NCBI GenBank assembly: GCA_040954595.2
Contig: CM082596.2
Coordinates: 5,208,001 to 5,272,000 of the forward strand
Source: Balanoglossus misakiensis
Taxonomy: Eukaryota > Hemichordata
Length of the DNA: 64,000 nucleotides
Direction of reading: 5' to 3'
The translations under genes were made by a program, and so were the position numbers. Positions 45,301 through 56,963 of this stretch are shown here, piece after piece. Position 1 is the stretch's first letter. Each line of letters starts with the position of its first letter. Below the pieces are notes generated by a model that saw only the letters and a list, made by a program, of their open reading frames with translations, did no database searches and was not told the DNA's origin.

Positions 45301-48300
45301 AGTGATTGTGATATGACTAAACTTATGTATGGTTTGGTGGGAGAAAAAATTAACGACTATGCCCAGTGAATTTCCTTTGGGGTCACAAAACTTCATTCTG
45401 CCCATATACATGAAAAATCCTGTCATGTTATCAGTGTTGATGGCTTCATGAGAAAAACTTGTTGTGCGAGTTCTAGGACAGCACCCCCTGGGTATTTATC
45501 CAACGGTTATTAACCCCAACCCTATCCCCAACCATTACTGGTGGGTGGGAAATTGTCCGGGGGGTGACCATCCTGTTACTGTTGTGGGCTTTCAAAAATA
45601 AAAGGATACTGATCCACAAACGAATTATTTTGTTCCGGATCCAGAACTTCAAGCAGAGCTGCAGCGGGATCTCCATGTACACCTTTACTCTACGATGACA
45701 GACAGACAGACATACAAAACACTTTAGTATCAAAACCTTATGAATGTACATACGCTGTGAGGCATCAAACTTATGCTACACTTATCAACACTTGTGGATG
45801 TTATCTTGGGAAATCAGGTACCGGTACATTTCTAGGGAATCTGATAAGGACAACTGTGCATGTAAAGTGTGAGATAAAATTAACACTGATGCTTTAGCAA
45901 GACATTTCCCATGACAAAAATTTAACTGAGTGTCATAATGAAGTTGATATAATGTTGTCTGCAGACAGAAGGACAAATGCTGACAATGCATGCATATCAT
46001 ACTCATGCTATAGCAATCAACTGTAGCACAAATAGTCACAGTACAATAAATGCACAATATTATTTTCTTACTAGTTTATCAATTTCGTCGAGCAGAAACA
46101 CTGGGTTATTGACTCCCACTGTCTTCAATCCGTGAATAATTCTTCCGGGCATTGAGCCGATGTATGTACGGCGATGACCACGGATATCTGACTGGTCCGA
46201 CACACCACCAATGGAGATCCTGGGAAAACAAATGGTACATTTGCACAGGTTAAAGGGGCATAGTCTCTTTCTTGCTGCTCTTTTTCCATTCATTATGTTT
46301 AATACAAGACGTCGTTTATGTTAATGTACATGTGTATATGTAGTGAATGAACGTTCAACCACACACAACTTCCATCCCGCTTGTATGATACGAGAGTAAA
46401 AACTCGCCCAAAATGAATAATCGGTCTCTACCATTTATTCATTTGGGGAGAGTTTTTACTCTCAAACAGCCTGACTGTGTTGTCAAATCACCACTGTATT
46501 GGCATGGTCCATTCTTCTCTCCTCACACTCACCTGTGAAACTCCCTCCCTAGAGTTCTAGCAATCGATCTACCCACGCTGGTCTTGCCAACACCTGGTGG
46601 TCCCACGAAACAAAGGATGGGTCCCTTGAGCGAGTTCTTCAGCTGCCTAACAGCCAGGTACTCAATCACTCGTTTCTTCAACTTCTCCAAGCCGTAGTGG
46701 TCAGCGTCCAGGTCAGCTCTGTTGTTCAACAAAAATGGATTTATCATTTAGAATAAAATGAACCACCTGAATATACCAAGCGTATTGCCAATCATTTACA
46801 ATGTACATGTAAACAACAATATAAATCTTTTATATTAAACGTTTCCATTCTGCAGAATCTAAACACCACTTTCACCGAACTGAAGAAAAATCTCAACACT
46901 GCTCTCACAAATAGTACATTCAGGGTTGAAAGTTTATATGAATGAGCTACATGTCTAAGTCTATTTAGCTTTCACGTGGAGTGACAACTGATTCATCTTG
47001 GCACACAGATACCTTGCCTGTGTTATATCCAAAGTATCTGTGGTACTTTTGGACCAGGGTAACTCCAACATCAACTCCAGATAGTTTCTCGTCAGACTGT
47101 AATCTGGCATGGCAGACGGCATCTTCTTGAGACGTCTCAGCTCTTTCTTCGCTGCCTTGTCGGCATGGTCTGGTAAATTGGCAGCCCTGAGGGACACACA
47201 AACACATATGTGATCACACAATAAAATACATACACGTACAAGTACATGCTTGAGTTAAGAGTAGTAATATTGCTATATGCAGATACAATGTACATGTGTA
47301 CAATACATAACATCAGATTAAAGTACATCGGGCAACATATACACACCACTATCAGTTCAATGATATCTTACTTTAACTTTCTTTCCAAATCCGCAATTTC
47401 ATCCCCTTCCTGGTCGTCCTCATCCGAGGGATCCATACTTAGTTTCCGGGACTTTCCCACACTGAAGGGCCTGTTTGGACTTCTGAAGCGCACTATGTGC
47501 CTGTTCTGGTTTCTGGCTTGCCTCAGTAGTTTCAGCCCCTCCACCTGCCTGGCTAGCAGAGGCAAAGTCTTCTTGAATCGCTCGGTTATATCCACTGCGT
47601 CCAATATCTACGGAACAGGAAGACACATACATGATTGAGCTACGCTTGCAATACATATATACATATACATGCAGCTATGACTCTGCTAAAAAAAGTCACA
47701 AATTCGTGAATCAGCTAGCTGCGTTGTCAAAGTTCTTACCTTCAGTTTTTCAGTGTCAGATGCTTTCACAATGGAGGCAAATATATCTGGCAGGCTCTGG
47801 GTTGGCAAACTGTCGAGCATTTTCTGTCACAGGAGAAAACAGAAGATGTCAGATTTACGTTGAAATTTACATGTAGTGTTTTGTGCTTGGAGTCTTGCTC
47901 AAGACCCAAGTATTATTTGAGAGAATTGCCACTGGGATAGACACAGAAGTGGTACGTACAGTGGTACTTAAGTTTTTAATGTGAAGATTCCACTCTTTAC
48001 AATTACCTTCAGTTTAGCCACAATGGGTATTGTGATGTCCAGCATATCGACCAGCTTATTGGCTTGCTCGCGGAAATTCTCAGCCAGAGCAGAAAGCTCT
48101 TCATCTCGTGCATCTTCTGTGAAGTCAATGCAAAAAAAAGTCTATTACAGAATGATATTAATTATACTGGTATACATCCATGTACAGCTCCTTCAACCGA
48201 ACAACACAGCATCATTCTGCCAAGGGCAATTGTTTGACATGTACCTACTTACCAAGATCTTCACCTGGTAGTTTATCAAGTTGCTTTACTCGGCCTATTG

Positions 48301-49564
48301 GGTATGGCGTGTCCTGTAGTAGCTCTTCCAGTTTGAAGCGACACAGACCGGTCAGGAGTAAAGAGTACGCGGGTCTGGGCCAATTCGTACCTGTTACTTG
48401 CACCACTACTGCGGCAGTGCCTACAGAATGCAATGTGCTGATGTCTTCGTCCTGGTGTTGTAAGAAAGGGGGTTTTACTTTTAGATACATATCTTCATCA
48501 GTTAAGTCACAATACACCCACTGCAAATCGGGTGGATGTGCCATGTTCACTGTGTACCAGAGTGCAGTATTTGAGTGATGAATCTTGTATCATCGAAGCA
48601 TGCAACGAACAGTACAGATGAACATCTAAACAGTTTATAACTAGCTTGTAATATACAAGTAGTCACACCACTGGTGACATTCATTCGTTAATCCCTTCAG
48701 AAGAACTCCCAATCTTCCAGCGGAGTGGCAACAGCAAAATCATCTCACCTGTACACTCTTTTCTCTTGTGATGACACCGATGATTGTGCTGCTGAGGGTG
48801 TGTGACTTTAGCAAGTGTTTCTTCACCATGTGCATGCTGCAATGAGAAAAGATAGGGTTTTGTTAGACTGAGAGCCTTTACATTGTAAAATTGTAGCTCA
48901 ACTTTCAGGCACTGTGGGTCAACTTTCAGGCACTGTGGGTCAGCCAAGTTCATAAATAGTGAAATACTAATTATACAATCAACACATTGCTCTATTTACA
49001 TATGTTGAAGGTGTGTTATGGTGTTTTAGTGACTTTTCAATACATAACATCTGCCACGGTGGGCGTGGCCATGGTTTCTAGAAACTACGACAAGAGTTCA
49101 GTGACACGGGACAGAGGCGAAGTACGTAAGTTGGGGTCAAAGTTCAACACTACAACGTACGTTATACATGTTATATCATATACGAAGTTTGCATTTCGGC
49201 GATACTTTGTATTACATAAATCCCTGACAGTTCCGGCACTTCCTATGGAAAAAACAGTCGGAAATCTGAAACTGTCGCAGGTTGCACAATAAACACACGT
49301 ATCAAACCACACTGCAGTGAGACACTGCAGTCCAGCTGATGATTTGTGACCTCAAACGAACCCAGTTCCCGATCATGGCACCCTATGAACTTTGCGAAGA
49401 AAACTGAATAAATTATCCAGCGGATAGCGTGCCATGTAAACGCAACCAAAGACTTACTTCTTTGGCGACTGCACCGGTATTCTCATGGACGAACCCGGCA
49501 GCAAAACGCCGTCGGTAATCAAAAGTAGTGGAAGACGTTTGGGTATCGTGATGCGCGACGCCAT
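42324..49564 (-). CDS. LONP2: Peroxisomal Lon protease homolog 2, complete, 18 exons
   Basis: ATP-dependent serine protease of the peroxisome matrix, about 847 aa (human 852). Exons: 49564-49458, 48836-48749, 48451-48253, 48116-48007, 47823-47740, 47607-47372, 47186-47013, 46718-46533, 46219-46072, 45689-45610, 45278-45046, 44754-44498, 44334-44277, 44074-43920, 43601-43465, 43364-43298, 42836-42726, 42437-42324. All phases close. The N-terminal Lon substrate domain has [19 protein letters not shown] and ITGLCRF-like [10 protein letters not shown]. The AAA+ module has Walker [10 protein letters not shown] (~373-381), Walker [10 protein letters not shown] (~436-444), [16 protein letters not shown] and [18 protein letters not shown]. 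The protease domain has KDGPSAG (catalytic Ser ~737) and GGIKEK (Lys ~778). The last three residues are SKL, a canonical peroxisomal targeting signal 1, which separates it from mitochondrial LONP1. At exon 12 the acceptor at 44755 is preferred over one 7 bases inside, because only it restores [11 protein letters not shown]. Confidence 0.97.
43648..43738. repeat. Family A inverted-repeat element, copy 5
   Basis: AACCCTTTCACCGCCATGGT at the left end and GGGGGTGAAGGGGTTA at the right. The interior GTCTAAACCCATTGTTTTCT matches copy 2 closely. In a LONP2 intron between the exons at 43920 and 43601. Confidence 0.85.
46250..46465. mobile_element. Family B element, truncated copy
   Basis: Starts at a TTAA (46250-46253) followed by AGGGGCATAGTCTCTTTCTT. 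It matches the left arm of the element at 8270 through AACGTTCAACCACACACAAC and the central hairpin (ATGAATAATCGGTCT), then stops. The right arm is missing. Lies in the LONP2 intron just upstream of the exon at 46219. Confidence 0.8.
48898..48939. repeat. Exact 21-bp tandem duplication
   Basis: TCAACTTTCAGGCACTGTGG plus G is repeated twice without mismatch, in LONP2 intron 1, 62 bp upstream of the exon at 48836. Confidence 0.85.
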
Positions 49565-51348
49565 GTTTGAAATTGTAAATATCACAGAGGGCGCTATATC
49601 GTTGAAGGTTTTCATGCGATTGACTGGCTGTGGTTCTTACCAAAAACCAAGATTCTTACGTTTTACAGCCTACAAAGTCAAAACAACTCAAGGTTCTAGC
49701 TTACAAAGTCATATTTTAGTCGATGCGATGATAATTTCTCATTATTCATTAACAATTACCGCTCTATAGCGCTCTCATATCATCAATGTTCTTAGACAGG
49801 CACTGAGTTTCATGGATAGCCGTGGTTCTTACCGAAAAATCGTGGTTCTTACGTTATACAGCCTACAAAGTCAAAATTTTTCAAGGTTCTAGCTTACAAA
49901 ATCTTACTTTTAGTCGATGCGATGATAATTTCTCATTAAAAAATTAACAATTACCGCTCTATAGCTCTCTCATATCACCAAGGTTCTTAGATAGGCAGTT
50001 TCATGCATAGCCGTGGTTCTTACCGAAAAACGTGGTTCTTATGTTATACAGTCTACAAAGTAAAAAGAAAATCAAGGTTCTAGCTTACAAAGTCTTAATT
50101 TTAGTCGATGCGATGCTAATTTCTCATAATATTAATTAACAACACGGTTGGGGGGGGGAGGGCATGCACCGCGATGTACATACATGTACTTACATATACA
50201 TGTATAACGTTGGACATAGTTACAGTACAAATCTTGTCAGGTGTCAGTGATTTACAGAAAATACTGACCCAGAGCACCCTGGCAAAATTCCCCATTATTG
50301 GTTTATTTCTATGTGTGCATCTGTGAGGCCAATCTGCGAACACGTGTACGAGATTGTGAGTGCCCTGGGAGATACACTTTTATAGCCCCAGGTATTTATT
50401 ATGTCGATAATCGACTACTATATACAACGAATGTATGGCCATTTTAAAAGGGCAGAGGTCTCGCAGGGTTACTTTTGATCGGCCAATTCCCAGCGTCGTG
50501 GACTCGGAGTCGTTCTAAAAACAGGTGCACAACAGGTTCGTGAATTCCATAAGGTACGAGAGTCGACCGTTCCTAGCTATAGGCGTTTTACACTGACCCA
50601 CTTTAAGAAGAACTCGCGGGTAGAAATGTTATAACGGGGGTTGATCTTGCAAGTAGGCGGTCAGGCAGAGTAGACAGACATACGAACACGGGAGCTCAGA
50701 ATAATTGGCTCCGGCCACCGTTCTCTGATGCAACCGTGACTTTTCAAAACAATGTTGATTTTTAATTAAAGTCTCGAACGACAAGTCGGTGACAGTCAAT
50801 TTGAGTCAAAATGGAAAATTAATAAGATTTGTGTTCATTTGGAATTGAAGTTACCTTATAAAAGGGAATTGTTATTGCAATGTATGAATAAGGCAGGTCT
50901 ATTCATCAACGTAATTGAGTGTTGCGTCGATAAATGAACATCCACCGGGGCTAACTTGAATAAAGTCAAGTGTTGTCAAATGGAGAGAGCGCTATGATAT
51001 TTCTTGCCGGGAGTTGGACAGGCTCTGGTGTCACGTGATCATTGCTCTCGAGATTGGGAGCGGATGGTGTGACTGCGATGACGGAGTTTCTTCATACTGA
51101 CACATAGGAGGGACGACAGTCGCTGGTTAGCCGTCAACGCGTCGTGTGTCGAATTTCGCTTGTGTTTTTTTTTCTTGGCAAATATTTGGTGGAATTCGTC
51201 AATATTTCGGCACTCCTGAGAGCCGGGCGAATGTCCGGTCGGGAACTTCGTGAAAACCGGGACATGCGAGTAAGCGGCGCCCGGTTTTACCCGTAACGCG
51301 GCGGCTGTCCGTGTATACCTGCATGAATTCTCCGGGAACATCATCATC
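49565..51348. other. Intergenic region between divergent LONP2 and TMEM26-like genes
   Basis: Should contain the promoters of both genes. The left half is a tandem repeat (49611-50140); nothing coding is seen in the right half. Confidence 0.5.
49611..50140. repeat. Tandem repeat of about 190-bp unit, roughly 2.8 copies
   Basis: GTGGTTCTTAC recurs at 49631, 49822 and 50013, each followed by ACGTT-type, AAGGTTCTAGCTTACAAA and TTTAGTCGATGCGATG blocks, then an AT-rich tail with CTCTATAGC. Units are collinear with scattered differences. The array starts about 50 bp upstream of the LONP2 start codon. Confidence 0.9.
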
Positions 51349-54300
51349 ATGGCGTTCTTTGGGATCCTCAAAGCCATCCTGACCCGCCTGGTGTTTGCTG
51401 TCCACGGGTTTATTTCTGTCTGGCGAGTGGTGGACGCGAAAGAAGACCCGCTGTACTGGCTTCTACTGATGGCTATCATCGGTCTCCTCGTGGAAACGGT
51501 TGTCACTTTGAAGATGCGCAAAGGACGGGAGTTGAAATGGTGAGTGTCGAGGACTTATTCGGTCCGAAGCCCGTAAAACCCACTTTAAGGTACGCCTCGA
51601 AAATCAAAGTCTTAAGGTTTTTCTCAATTTTTTTCTCAAAGCTCCTGGACATATACATACAGTTTGGTGAAAGTCGTGGCTTTATGTAGAATGCTGACAG
51701 GAACTGTAAAGCCTGACAGATATCTGGAAAGTTCTTACTTTTGGCATCGACCAAACTGTTACCAGGCCAATGATCTATAGAGTAACGCTACCTTTTGCGT
51801 ATAATCGCCCGTCATACAGTGTGTGTAATGCGGTTTTGGGCATATCGTCTATGGCGTTCATACAAATGATTTATTCTGAATAAACGAGAACAGTCTGTCA
51901 GTTAATATTAACTCCATATTTTCCGGGACGTTTTTTGCAGAAATTTCACAACCCTGCATTTGCGTATCTTGCGACTATGTTTGCTTTGGGTCTATTAATT
52001 ACGTGTGTACAATAAAAGACACTGTAACTGGCTGGTGTTGACGTTAATTACAGTCAGAAACTTCAATTGCGCAAATATGTCTACGTCTACGGGGTACCGT
52101 TACCTTTTACTGAGTCAACTCCGCGCAGTAAAATGCAAATTTGTCCCGGGCTTACAGAGAAGTTGTTGAAACTGAATTGGGTTCATGTAAACTTTTCCCA
52201 ATCACTCTCGCGGCATTTTATGTGGGTCATTTTACTTTTCGATGACAGCAACATCCCGTCCTAATGACGAGAAATTGTTCGATTCTAATAAAAAGCCCCC
52301 CTCTTTCCCCCCGCAGCTAAACCAATTATTTCATGATAAACTGGAGGGCGAAACACGTCACCTCTGGAGACTTTGATATTTGGTTTTAACTGTTACCCGA
52401 AGGCGCCATAAAGAGTTAAAAGCCTGCGCCAAATTGGCAAGGAATGACTATTTCCGCCACGCAGCCGGCAGCAAAAGAGTTACGCATAGCGGTGCGCATA
52501 TTGGCAAAAGGTCGCGCTTGAGTTTATAATTTCATACGCGTAAATGGATTCGAATTGGTTGTCATAGCAAAGACGGTTTGAGATTTTTTGTACTAATTAG
52601 GGTCGGAAACATACTTACTATCATACGGAACTGTGTAACCTAAATGGGACGCGAATAGTATCAAAAGTTCGTGAGAAGTTAAAATGAAAAATATTATTGG
52701 GGAATTTTTACCCACTGTTAAATTATTAACCCTGAACAAAAACATAGTTGCGTGCGTATTGTCATTAATAATAACATGAGTAATTTCGATATCAAATACA
52801 CGTAATTACGACTATTCATGAAAATTTCTGTCATTTTCCTCGACAGTCAAATATTACATTACTTCGAAATTGAGCGGAAGGCCAGGGGTTGGTGTAATTG
52901 AATCCATTTTGATATCGGAAAATCTGGTCGCCACGAGATCGGACTTCAAGCTTGCTGCGAAGTTCAAATCGGAAACGTCAGATTGAAAAAGTGGCTGGCG
53001 TACAGCGAGCCCGCGATGGGGGACGTCATCATTTCCATGGTTACGTCAAAGTCAAAAACGACACGCGTGGTGCGGTGGGCATACACCGAAACCACCGGTT
53101 TGTACCAACAGAAGTAAATGTATACTCTATAGTCTTTCTGACTGCGCGTGCCAATATACAACTGGGACGTTGCAGTCATCCAGAACAATAACCTAATAAC
53201 CGGATATTAATATTCCCATAAAAAAGGGATCTTCATCGCCACAGATCTATAACCGTGTCACTGTGGCATCCTTTTTTATGTCAAGGTCACAATCGACACC
53301 TGAAAAGTTCAAGTCAGTTCCCAAGGAGGTCAATTGATTACTGTGACACGCCGTATATACACTTCCCTGATGTCTTCAAGATCGAGAAAAGTGGAGTTCC
53401 GGCGTACGTGTTTTATGTCAATCATTGTTTATAAAAGAAAGCGATTCAGTCCTCGCCATAAAGTAATAAAGTACATGCGTCCAAGTACAATTTATATTCT
53501 CCGTTCTTCTTCTCCATCGCTTCCAATTCAACAATCTAATCATTTCACTTTCTCTCCTACAAAAGTACTTAATAGCAAGCTGAACTCGCGTGTTTAAAGC
53601 ACCATTTCCCACCGTTAGCAGAGCTACTATACATACTCGTTTGTAACGACTACTCACTATCGTGAGTCGAATGATCGCTGCCTTGCACGATTACGACACT
53701 ATAACATAATTATCAAAAATGAAAAAAAAAGATTTCAACGCCAGTGTCAAATGTCAGGGCGTTGGGGGACAAATTCAATGTCATTTTATAGGCGCGGTGA
53801 GTGTAAAATGTCATGATAGTTTGTGATAATGCATAAAACTGTACTGGTGGTTTTAACATCAGATGCTATATCTCCCCTGTTTGTAGGTTCTGTCCAAGCG
53901 TGTTGTTCTACCTTTGCAGCGTGGTGCCGAGTTTTTGGATTCTGCAGGTCCAGCTGCACACCGACCGGGAATTCCGCAAGCAAGAACTGGAACAGGAGGC
54001 TCTCGAGAAAGGAAACTGTTCGGTCCGGGTGCTGGCACGACAGGACCCGTCTGAAGCCGCGGAGCACGAAAGCTTGTCAGAGATAATCCAAGGCGTAGGT
54101 ATATTTTGGAGCCAAGTGAGACTGTCATTTCATTCAGTTTATCCACTGAATCGAAGATAGGGTGTCTTCTATGATCCGGATGGGTTGAGTTGAAAATTAA
54201 GGTAGTAAACCTTATGCGCCTCGAAAATTAAAGCCTTAAACTGTTATCATATATTTTGCTCAGGACAATTTTAAAGTATTCTGTCTTAAAAGTTATAATG

Positions 54301-55228
54301 AAAACAAGGGGTCAGCGTAAAAACTTGAATTATGATATAGCAAAGATGTCGCCATTTTGAAATTAAAAATGGCCGTCAATTGCTGTGTTAACACTTTCCC
54401 TTCTTTACTATATAGGAAATCTGCAAACGAAATCATTTTTACTTTTATGACTTTCAGCTGTCGATTCCTGGCTTTGCATTTTCAAGTGAAAACTGGGTGT
54501 TGGCCTTACAGCAAATTCTCCTCGGTCTCCTCATTCTCGGCCGATGGATGCTTCCCAAGGGTGACATCACGCGCGACCAGCTCTCCCAGCTCCTTCTGGT
54601 CTACATCGGCATGGCGGCGGACATCTTGGAATTCTCGGTGGAGACCCTGAAGGAGGACGCCCTGCAGGGCGAGTGGACGCTGATGTACCTCATCCTGGGC
54701 ATCTGGTCGTGGAGCCTGCTGCAGTTCTGCCTGGTGCTGACCGCCACCAAGGCGCGGAAGCCGCGCGTGGCCATGGCCGCCAGCTCGTCCTCGACGGCTC
54801 TGCCGTTCACGGCGCAGTGCGAGGGCGGCTGCAAGCTGTGGTGCGAGTCCGAGGTGTGGGCCATCACGGCCAGCATCATCATGCAGGATGGGCCCTTCCT
54901 CGCCATGCGCATGTTCCTCCTCATCCACTATGACGTCGTCAGCCACATGTTGGTGTTCTTCACCTGCAAGAACACGCTCGTCCTCATCCTCCAACTGTAC
55001 AGGCTCGTCGTCCTCTACACGGAGAAGCGGCCCGACCACCACGGACCGCCGCAGCTGCGGAGGCACAGCACCGATCTCACCGTCCTCGGTGAAGACAAGC
55101 TCCTGGACCTCACCCCGTTCATACTCTCCAACGTGAACGAAAAGGACCGAATCATCACGAGTTTGGGCGACTGCGATTTCAACAAGACAACGGTGCCACA
55201 GATGATTGAGTACCAGACTTCACTGTAA
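51349..55228 (+). CDS. TMEM26: TMEM26-like multi-pass membrane protein, complete, 3 exons
   Basis: Exons 51349-51539, 53887-54094 and 54458-55228 (TAA); phases 2 and 0; 389 aa against 368 for the human protein. The start is the first ATG of an open frame and gives FGILKAILTRLVFAVHGFIS, which aligns with the TMEM26 N-terminus. Conserved stretches are YWLLLMAIIGLLVETVVTLK, WFCPSVLFYLCSVVPSFWIL, LGRWMLPKGDITRDQLSQLL, GMAADILEFSVETL, IQDGPFLAMR-type MQDGPFLAMR and NTLVLILQLYRLVVLY. About six to eight hydrophobic helices are visible, with a charged loop around residues 85-130 (exon 2). The biochemical function of the family is not established (in mammals it is best known as a beige-adipocyte surface marker). 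Exon 3 is strikingly GC-rich between about 54540 and 55140. The gene is divergent from LONP2 (1,784 bp between start codons). Paralogues may exist, so the symbol indicates family rather than proven orthology. Confidence 0.92.
53218..53280. other. Stem-loop in TMEM26-like intron 1
   Basis: CATAAAAAAGG and GCCACAG in the left half pair with CTGTGGC and CCTTTTTTATG in the right half, with one asymmetric internal loop and a loop of about 16 nt. The AT-rich arms could be a small palindromic element; nothing indicates expression. Confidence 0.55.
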
Positions 55229-55959
55229 ATCAGTCGTGAATATTCATACGACCCGGTGTTAGTAGAAAAAAACAGCCATCTAAATGACAGGTTTCTCTTA
55301 TAAGGCTGGGCTTATTTGAAACATTACAACACAATTACTGTCGAAATGATTGCCAATTATCAAATGGTGTATACGTTTTCCTCACACCAATAATGCAGTG
55401 AACGTGATTTCTTACATGGTCGAGTTATACTTTTAACACGCGTTTGTGTGCAAGGTTGACGTAACGTCAGCACACAACATATCATCGGACAAATTACCTG
55501 TACGTACAAAACGAACACACCTATGTACTGGTAATTAACTGCAAACGGTGGAAAATTGATTAACGATAACGGGTTTGGCAGATCAGTATGTGTTCATAAT
55601 TTTCAGACAATATACGCTGACATTAATCGCGCGATGATTAAGTACGCCATCACGCCGTGTACACATTCATTTCGAAGCGCTTGGTCTGCAATATTTACCG
55701 GAAGTAATAAGTTATCATGATACGCATCACTTCTTTTACCGTTTTGAACCCCTGGGTTTCAAAAACATCTTATCATGGGAGGAGGGTGAGCCTATCATAC
55801 TCAACCCCGCCTCTCCGTTTACTTATACTACAAAATACATGCATCTATTTGTTCTATACATTGCAAGGCTTACATGTAACCAACATACACATCATAACTT
55901 GATGTTGACAACTCATTACACTTGAAGAACACTGTGTAAAGATGGGAAATACCGGAGAA

Positions 55960-56040
55960 CACTCTCCCAAACATCTTTCCATCTTTCCCTTAATCCAAAC
56001 TTTTTGCAAGGCTGAAAGTGAGTAGGCGTTTGGAGGGGGA
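55960..56040. repeat. Dispersed repeat, copy 1 (inverted relative to 62040)
   Basis: Reverse complement shares CAAACGCCT, ACTTTCAGCCTTGCAAAAAG, TTGGATTA and GGAAAGAT in the same order with 62041-62150. Two diverged copies of an unclassified element about 6 kb apart. Confidence 0.65.
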
Positions 56041-56209
56041 AACCTCTACAGGCCACTTCGTCATTGATGTGAAAGTCTTTCAAAAGTCAAATGTCTGTGA
56101 CATGGTTTAAACATAATTGAACGAATCTGACTCGGTGATGCCATACACACAAAAGAGACCGGGGGTGTTTTTTGATGAAAACAGAGTGAAAATAGCTCAT
56201 TTATAACAT

Positions 56210-56215
56210 TTTATT
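56210..56215 (-). promoter_or_regulatory. Candidate polyadenylation signal of the lectin gene
   Basis: AATAAA on the minus strand about 750 bp past the stop codon at 56964. Confidence 0.4.
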
Positions 56216-56963
56216 GAGGATTGATCACATAGAATTTTAGAAATTTGACATTCTATTTCTGCCGACGAAAATACGAATCACTCTATCGCTATCGCCCAAA
56301 CATACAACGTAAAAGTTGTTCGTCGAATACACCCATTGGTAATCAAACTAATAATTCATGGTTTGTCAATAAATATAAATCTAGCCAATTCTATGAAAAT
56401 ATCGTTTTGTAAACGTACATAATAAATATTTTTGGACAAGGCAGGTCGGAATGTTATGCTTTCTGTCGGAGATGGCGCTGTGTCGTACTGTTCTGCGGTG
56501 TCTGACACAGTGAGCGATTGTGTCCTACGTACCATATTTTTATGTCCCAAACACACCAAAGTATAGAACATCGTTAGAGGACGAAAGCTTAGTTGTTCGG
56601 GGGTCGGGGACATTACAGGATAACCAAGAATAGTTAATATTTTTCCGAGCAAGGAAAACAGCGCTTTCGTCTGATATTTGACAAGGAAATAGCTGCCCGT
56701 CACCAAATTCCGCCAGAGCGGTTTCGTAGAGTTAAAATCATCAGGATGAAGATACATTCAAGTTGTATAACCCTAACTTAAAGTTTGGGTCGTCATCTTG
56801 GTCCTAAATGATGATGTGTTTTATCTTCAACAGACTGTGAAAGAAATATGACAAGTATAGAGTTAATTCCAATTGCAAAAAAAAAAAGTCTTTCTCAATA
56901 TAGTGAACACAAGTTCGTTTAACAACAATGAAAACACAATTTTGACACGGTTAAATAATCGAT

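Larger units (their letters stand above)
55229..56963. other. 3' ends of the convergent TMEM26-like and lectin genes
   Basis: Non-coding. Contains a dispersed repeat copy at 55960-56040 and the candidate lectin polyadenylation signal at 56210. The minus-strand frame at 56356-56757 is open for 133 codons but shows no family motif and lies in the presumed lectin 3' UTR. Confidence 0.5.

Noticed and set aside
51039-51521. 160-codon minus frame antisense to TMEM26-like exon 1
   Set aside because: The plus strand has a clear family match and correct splice donor; the antisense frame is a shadow.
54506-55066. 186-codon minus frame in the GC-rich exon
   Set aside because: GC-rich coding exons give long antisense frames; the plus frame carries the TMEM26 motifs.
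56356-56757. 133-codon minus frame downstream of the lectin gene
   Set aside because: No recognisable motif and located in the presumed 3' UTR; kept only as a note.
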